Positions 59,917 to 64,000 of a stretch of 64,000 bases of DNA are shown here, piece after piece. Under the pieces are notes generated by a model. It was given only the letters and a program-made list of their open reading frames with translations. It was not told where the DNA came from and searched no databases. The position numbers and the translations under genes were made by a program. The DNA comes from Planococcus sp. 107-1 (lineage in GTDB: Bacteria; Bacillota; Bacilli; Bacillales_A; Planococcaceae). The stretch covers positions 806,001 to 870,000 of the forward strand of contig NZ_CP090977.1 of the NCBI RefSeq assembly GCF_021513255.1, written 5' to 3'. Positions within the stretch are counted from its first letter, which is position 1, and every line of letters starts with the position of its first letter.

Positions 59917-61147
59917 ATGAAAATTACTGAAACGGCTTTTCCGATAACTGAAGTGCGGGCAATTTCCAGCGCTGAAAAGAACATATAAAGATCGGCCGGT
60001 TGCATACTTTGACGGACCGGGCGGATCGCAAGTGGTGAAATCCGCAATCGAAGCCATTACTGAATACATGGAAAAAGGCGGGGCCAACCTCCATGGAACG
60101 TTTCCTAGCAGTTGGGAAACAGAAGAGGTGATTGCAGGTGCGAGGGGTGCAATTGCTGATTTTCTGAATGTAAAAGCGAGTGAAGTAGCATTCGGCGCGA
60201 ATATGACCACATTGACGTTTGCCATTGCGGCAGCACTGGGCAAACAATTCCAAGCGGGCGATGAAATCGTCGTAACCGAAATGGACCACCGGGCAAATGT
60301 CGACCCTTGGATTATGATGGCCAAAGACCACGGACTGACCGTGAAATGGATTCCGGTCGATACGAACACGATGGAACTTGATTTAAGCAATTTAACAGAA
60401 ATCATTAATGAAAAGACAAAGCTTGTAGCTGTCGGCCTGGCATCCAATGCGATTGGCACCATTGTCGATATTGCGCCGATCGTGGAACGGACAAAAGAAG
60501 TCGGGGCATTATTTGCAGCGGATGCGGTCCATGCGGCTCCGCATATCGTGATTGACCGTGACCGCTACGGCATCGATATCCTCTTGTGCTCAGCTTATAA
60601 ATTCTTTGGGCCGCATATCGGCATCGCTGCCATTAAAGAATCCGTTTTTGAAAGCCTTGAGTTGTATAAATTGACTACATCTCCAAGCTATTATCCGGAT
60701 AAATTGGAGACCGGTACGCAAAACCATGAAGGGATTGCCGGAATCAAGCCTGCTATCGAATTTTTTGAGCAGTTTGGTGAAGGCGAATCGAGACGGGAGC
60801 GGCTCGTTTCGGGAATGGAAAAACTGGAGCATTATGAAAATCATCTTGCGGGTCGATTGCGCCAAGGGCTGGCCAAAATAGAGAAAGTCCGCCTATGGCA
60901 AGCGTCGGAAGATGTTCCGAAAACCCCGACAATCGCTTTCCAAGTGGAGGGCATTGAACCGTTGGAAGTCTGTAAATTATTAGCTGAGCAGCACAGCATC
61001 TTTACCGCATCCGGACATTTTTATGCCTCTACCTTAGGCGACCGTTTGGACGTCAATGGAAGCGGCGGTTGGATTCGTGCAGGTCTTGCTCCATATAATA
61101 CAGAAGAGGAAGTAGACAGGCTGGTTGAGGCAGTTGCTTCTCTCTAA
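59917..61147 (+). pseudogene. Cysteine desulfurase-like class-V aminotransferase (VC1184 type), early +1 frameshift
   Basis: From ATG 59917 (AAAAGGGG upstream) the frame reads MKITETAFPITEVR and then stops at 59986-59988. If one G of the GGG run (59957-59959) is removed it continues QFPALKRTYKDRPVAYFDGP and on to 61147, giving 409 residues. The body is a PLP-dependent SufS-like enzyme of the VC1184 subfamily: HGTFPSSWETEE, FGANMTTLTFA, EMDHRANVDPW, AADAVHAAPH and the PLP Lys in CSAYKFFGPH. An internal start at 60032 would miss the N-terminal segment. A homopolymer error is the simplest explanation. Confidence 0.8.
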
Positions 61148-61152
61148 GAAAT

Positions 61153-61181
61153 TTGCTAAAAAAAGGTAAATGTGTTATGAT
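61153..61181 (+). promoter_or_regulatory. SigA-type promoter of the small gene at 61255
   Basis: TTGCTA (61153-61158), 17 nt, TATGAT (61176-61181). A start site near 61188 would exclude the upstream ATG 61177 from the mRNA. Confidence 0.5.
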
Positions 61182-61254
61182 TAGCATCAATTCAATTTAT
61201 GGATTCTATCAGACTTTATTTAGTCAATTTCCATCAGGAAATGGGGAATTCTTA

Positions 61255-61488
61255 ATGACGTACGATGCGATTCAAGATTTATTGAAAACAGTCAGTTTTT
61301 ACAACACGGTAAATATCACTCAAACTTTTGCAAGAGACGGGGAACCGTATATCACGGTGAAAGCGGGCAAGGATAAAAATATATTTGAGCTGACTTTTTT
61401 GGAAAGTGGAGAAATTGTCCATTACCAAGACATCCCAACAGCAGCAAAAGCGATTGAAGAAATGTTGAATGCCGATCCAGTTCTGTAA
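61255..61488 (+). CDS. Small protein of unknown function
   Basis: A 77-residue acidic protein (MTYDAIQDLLKTVSFYNTVN at its start) with a beta-rich centre (YITVKAGKDKNIFELTFL) and a C-terminal helix (PTAAKAIEEML). I do not recognise it. ATG 61255 has GGGGA 7 nt upstream and a promoter at a proper distance; ATG 61177 would add 26 residues but lies on the -10 box. A terminator overlaps its stop. Confidence 0.6.
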   Translation: MTYDAIQDLLKTVSFYNTVNITQTFARDGEPYITVKAGKDKNIFELTFLESGEIVHYQDIPTAAKAIEEMLNADPVL

Positions 61489-61516
61489 GCTCCCGTAACG
61501 GGGAGCTTTTTCTTTT
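61487..61516 (+). terminator. Intrinsic terminator of the small gene
   Basis: AAGCTCCC and GGGAGCTT enclose a short loop, followed by TTTCTTTTT. Confidence 0.88.
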
Positions 61517-61608
61517 TGGGCCGGATGATGGTACAATACAGAAACAAGCCTATCATAGGCATACTTTCGTTTTCCGTACAGGAAAATGATCAAAGGAGAA
61601 TGAATTTT

Positions 61609-62055
61609 TTGAGTCAAGAAAAAAACACGAATAACTTGCCGCCAAATTACGACGAATTGAAGAAAGCTGCGAACCGGACAGCGAATTGGAAAGAACGGTT
61701 AGCTGCGGTTGAAGAACTGGGCAAATGGAAAAACAACCAGACAATTGATATTTTAACTCACCGGATGAACCATGATCCCGTTTATAAAGTGCAGCAGGCT
61801 GCGTACAATCAACTTGTGGATTTGGGTGAAGATGTAGAAATGCCTGAACAAAAGCAAACTGATTTGATCAAAGACACGAGCAAAGTATTGGTTCGCATCA
61901 AGAAAAGTTTGCCGAAAGACCATAGCTATGAAGACTTCAAAGTGAAGTTGCAGAAAATGCGCGTCGACATCTACGATACGTATAAAGGCGAAAAAGGCGA
62001 AGAGTTTGACCAGTGGTTGGAAAGCCAATGGAAATCCATGCCGACAAGAAGATAG
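61609..62055 (+). CDS. HEAT-repeat-like protein
   Basis: A protein of about 148 residues with one clear HEAT-like repeat pair (RTANWKERLAAVEELGKWKN, TIDILTHRMNHDPVYKVQQA, AAYNQLVDLGED) and a basic helical C-terminus. Function unknown; HEAT proteins usually act as protein-binding scaffolds. The start is probably TTG 61609 with AAAGGAG about 10 nt upstream; ATG 61600 directly abuts that site. A strong terminator follows. Confidence 0.7.
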   Translation: MSQEKNTNNLPPNYDELKKAANRTANWKERLAAVEELGKWKNNQTIDILTHRMNHDPVYKVQQAAYNQLVDLGEDVEMPEQKQTDLIKDTSKVLVRIKKSLPKDHSYEDFKVKLQKMRVDIYDTYKGEKGEEFDQWLESQWKSMPTRR

Positions 62056-62060
62056 AACAA

Positions 62061-62102
62061 AAAAGCGATGCCCGTATAGAAATGCGGGCATCGCTTTTTT
62101 TG
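62061..62102. terminator. Bidirectional terminator between HEAT-like and phzF genes
   Basis: AAAAAAGCGATGCCCG pairs with CGGGCATCGCTTTTTT, with A/T runs on both sides. Confidence 0.9.
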
Positions 62103-62105
62103 CAT

Positions 62106-63030
62106 TCAAGTGGGCAATTGCAATTGCCCGGTTCCGACATTTGCTACATTTCCACTGATTTTAATGGAAGAAATGGCCCCTTTGGATTTGTCGACAATGA
62201 TATCGATAAAGCTGGGGCGTTCCATTTCAAAACCTTGTTCACTGCGGATATAGTAGAACTGGTTTTTGGATGGAGCAATAACTCCATTTTCGACAAGATA
62301 AGCACCGAGCGGCCCGGAAGCTGCACCTGTCGCCGGGTCTTCCGGAATTCCCATAAGCGGGTGCGAACATCCGACTATGGACAGTGGATGATTTTTGGAC
62401 AGTTTCAAAAGTGAAGACGAATATATGCTGGGTATGCGGATTTGTACTGAAATGCTTTTCCCAAATATCCGAACGGAATTTGATTTTCTTCATTGCCGAC
62501 AAGGTACGGACGGGAACATATAAGAAAGGGACGCCAGAAGAAACGGATTGAAGCGGCAAGCGCTGGTCAAAATCCTTTACTGACAGGGACAGCAAATCGG
62601 CAACAAGGCCCGGTTTACTATAGACGCTGCCGAAAGCAGGCAACGGCTGGGTCATTTCGACTTTCTCGATTTGTCCGTCTTTTTCATATACGCTGATTGG
62701 AATTTCACCGACATGCTCTTCGAACACCCAATCGTTTTTGCCAGCTGTCACTGGGATTTTCTTTGCAGCTGCCAGAACATAAGCAGCGCCAATTGTGGGA
62801 TGTCCAGCCATCGGCAACTCGACTTTCGGTGTGAAAATACGCAAGCTTTTTTGATTGTTGGAATCCGCAGGGGGCTGGATGAAGACCGTTTCTGACAAAT
62901 TAAGTTCACGTGCGATTTTTTGCATGGTTTCCGATGGCAAAGGCCGTTCGTCATGAAAAACAGCCAATTGGTTGCCGCCGAAAGCCGTAGAAGTGAATAC
63001 GTCGACTAAGGAATAATTTAAGTTGGTCAT
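62106..63030 (-). pseudogene. PhzF family isomerase-like protein, frameshift near the C-terminal third
   Basis: From ATG 63030 (GGAGGG upstream) the frame encodes the N-terminal domain (VDVFTSTAFGGNQLAVFHDE with catalytic-region Glu in LNLSETVF, and GHPTIGAAYVLA) and reaches RMFAP. One extra base in GGG (62359-62361 on the plus strand) shifts the frame; the other frame continues LMGIPEDPATGAASGPLGAY to 62106. Corrected length is 307 residues, as usual for PhzF/YddE-like proteins. These act as isomerases or epimerases on aromatic or amino-acid-like substrates; the role here is unknown. Confidence 0.82.
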
Positions 63031-63077
63031 AGCGTCCCTCCATTAGTTGTCTTCTGTCATTCGATTTATGTATTCAG

Positions 63078-63105
63078 TATATATAATTTATCTTCAGATT
63101 GTTAA
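63078..63105 (-). promoter_or_regulatory. Candidate promoter of the phzF-like gene
   Basis: On the minus strand TTAACA (63100-63105), 16 nt, TATATA (63078-63083), about 50 nt before the start. Confidence 0.35.
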
Positions 63106-63210
63106 TTAATTGTTCGAGTTTTCTGGAAATAAAGGAATTTAGAGGGAACGGAGCGAATTAGGCTGGGGAGAAGATCTTATCAAGCTTAAAAAGTTTCGGA
63201 GGAGGCGCAT

Positions 63211-64000
63211 ATGAAGTATCGGAATCTCGGAAAAACAGGTTTGCGGGTATCGAATTTAAGCCTTGGCACTATGGCTTTTGGAAGATGGATAGATGAAAAG
63301 GCTTCTGCTGAAATTTTAGCCCAATCTTTTGACGCAGGCATCAATTTAATCGATACCGCTAATTTTTATGGAAAAGGACAAGATGAATCCTTCAAGTATG
63401 GAACAGGTGAAGCGGAAGAAATCATTGGCAAGCATTTAAAAGGCAAGCGGGACAAAGTGGTGCTGGCGACTAAAGTCGGGCTTCCGATGGGGCAGTATGT
63501 CAATGACGCAGGGTTGTCAAAATTCCATATCATGCGGGAAGTGGAAGGGTCTCTGGAACGGCTTCAAACGGATTACATCGATTTGTATCAAGTCCACCGT
63601 TTCGATAAACGCACTCCTTTGGAAGAAACCTTGTCGGCTTTGACGGATTTGGTGAGGCAAGGAAAAGTACGTTATATCGGCTGTTCAAATTTTGCAGCAT
63701 GGCAGATGGCGAAAGCAAATGGCCTCAGTGCATTCTATAATTTAGAGCATTTTGTCAGCTCACAATCCCAATACAATCTCTTATCCAGGGAACTCGAAAA
63801 TGAAGTTATTCCTTTTTGCCAATCTGAAAAAATGGGATTGTTGGTGTACAGCCCGATGGCCCGGGGGATGTTATCCGGAAAATATGCATCGAAAGAAAGC
63901 GTGCCGGAAGACAGCCGGGCAGCTAAAGGAGAGGAATTGATCCAGCCCTATTTTACAGAAGAGAATTTCAAGCGGATCGATCACTACAAAGATATTGCAA
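63211..64000 (+). CDS. Aldo/keto reductase, partial (runs off the window)
   Basis: An open frame from ATG 63211 (GGAGGAGG upstream) to the window end, 263 residues without a stop. It is an AKR: YRNLGKTGLRVSNLSLGTM start, Asp and Tyr of IDTANFYGKG, Lys of ATKVGLP, His of YQVHRFD and SPMARGMLSGKYA. It looks like the voltage-gated potassium channel beta-subunit/YghZ-type group (GxSNF, SQSQYNLLSREL). It differs clearly from the AKR at 58066. The C-terminal cofactor-binding part lies beyond the window. Confidence 0.88.
   Translation, partial: MKYRNLGKTGLRVSNLSLGTMAFGRWIDEKASAEILAQSFDAGINLIDTANFYGKGQDESFKYGTGEAEEIIGKHLKGKRDKVVLATKVGLPMGQYVNDAGLSKFHIMREVEGSLERLQTDYIDLYQVHRFDKRTPLEETLSALTDLVRQGKVRYIGCSNFAAWQMAKANGLSAFYNLEHFVSSQSQYNLLSRELENEVIPFCQSEKMGLLVYSPMARGMLSGKYASKESVPEDSRAAKGEELIQPYFTEENFKRIDHYKDIA

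Overview
The window looks like chromosomal DNA from a low-to-moderate GC Bacillales bacterium, most likely a Planococcaceae member such as Planococcus. This rests on recognisable protein families and Bacillus-style ribosome binding sites, terminators, catabolite-response (cre) elements and SigB-like promoters; no rRNA or tRNA gene is present to settle it. All start choices, motifs and promoters were read by eye.

Layout. 1-4.4 kb: oxidoreductases, a hydrolase/CPBP-protease pair and a MEDS-domain sensor. 4.4-9.2 kb: a BceRS-BceAB-type antimicrobial-peptide sensing and efflux module whose permease reading frame is broken at an A AAA AAG heptamer. 9.2-18.5 kb: a secreted MsrAB/TlpA repair pair, an old-yellow-enzyme homologue, an ECF sigma locus broken by an 8-bp duplication, two carriers, an LTA synthase-like enzyme and an Imm5-like protein. 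18.6-27.9 kb: a ChvE/MmsAB-type monosaccharide ABC importer joined to a XylFII-LytS-YesN sensing module and a second sugar-binding lipoprotein. 28-33 kb: ald with its PucR-type regulator, PPK2, a tiny membrane protein and an SDR. 33-39.9 kb: a LacI-controlled regulon with an isomerase-like enzyme, an RbsABC-type importer and a Gfo/Idh/MocA dehydrogenase. 39.9-44 kb: an acetyltransferase, an unknown small protein, an RsbR-type protein and an SLH-CAP surface protein. 44.1-57.3 kb: an alpha-glucobiose locus (two GH65 phosphorylases, MalEFG-type importer, LacI regulator, beta-phosphoglucomutase, ROK glucokinase). 57.3-64 kb: RNase H-like protein, two aldo/keto reductases, CotF-like proteins, a cysteine desulfurase-like enzyme, a HEAT-like protein and PhzF.

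How the parts work together. The three sugar loci each combine an importer, a regulator and catabolic enzymes or a sensor, and carry cre or LacI-type operators. In the GH65 locus, imported disaccharide would be split by phosphate to beta-glucose 1-phosphate plus glucose, and pgmB and the ROK kinase would turn both into glucose 6-phosphate. Seven SigB-like promoters and an RsbR-type protein suggest a dispersed stress regulon.

Six genes (bceB-like permease, ECF sigma, yesN, lacI, a class-V aminotransferase, phzF) are interrupted by single shifts that restore family-length proteins when corrected. Three shifts lie in short homopolymer runs, so assembly error must be excluded before calling them pseudogenes. 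Most distinctive: a repeated pairing of STAS-domain proteins with an unrecognised ~112-residue family, the slippery heptamer in the permease gene, a ~20-bp-period GCGCG repeat, and a strong promoter followed by a terminator in the leader of the GH65 operon.
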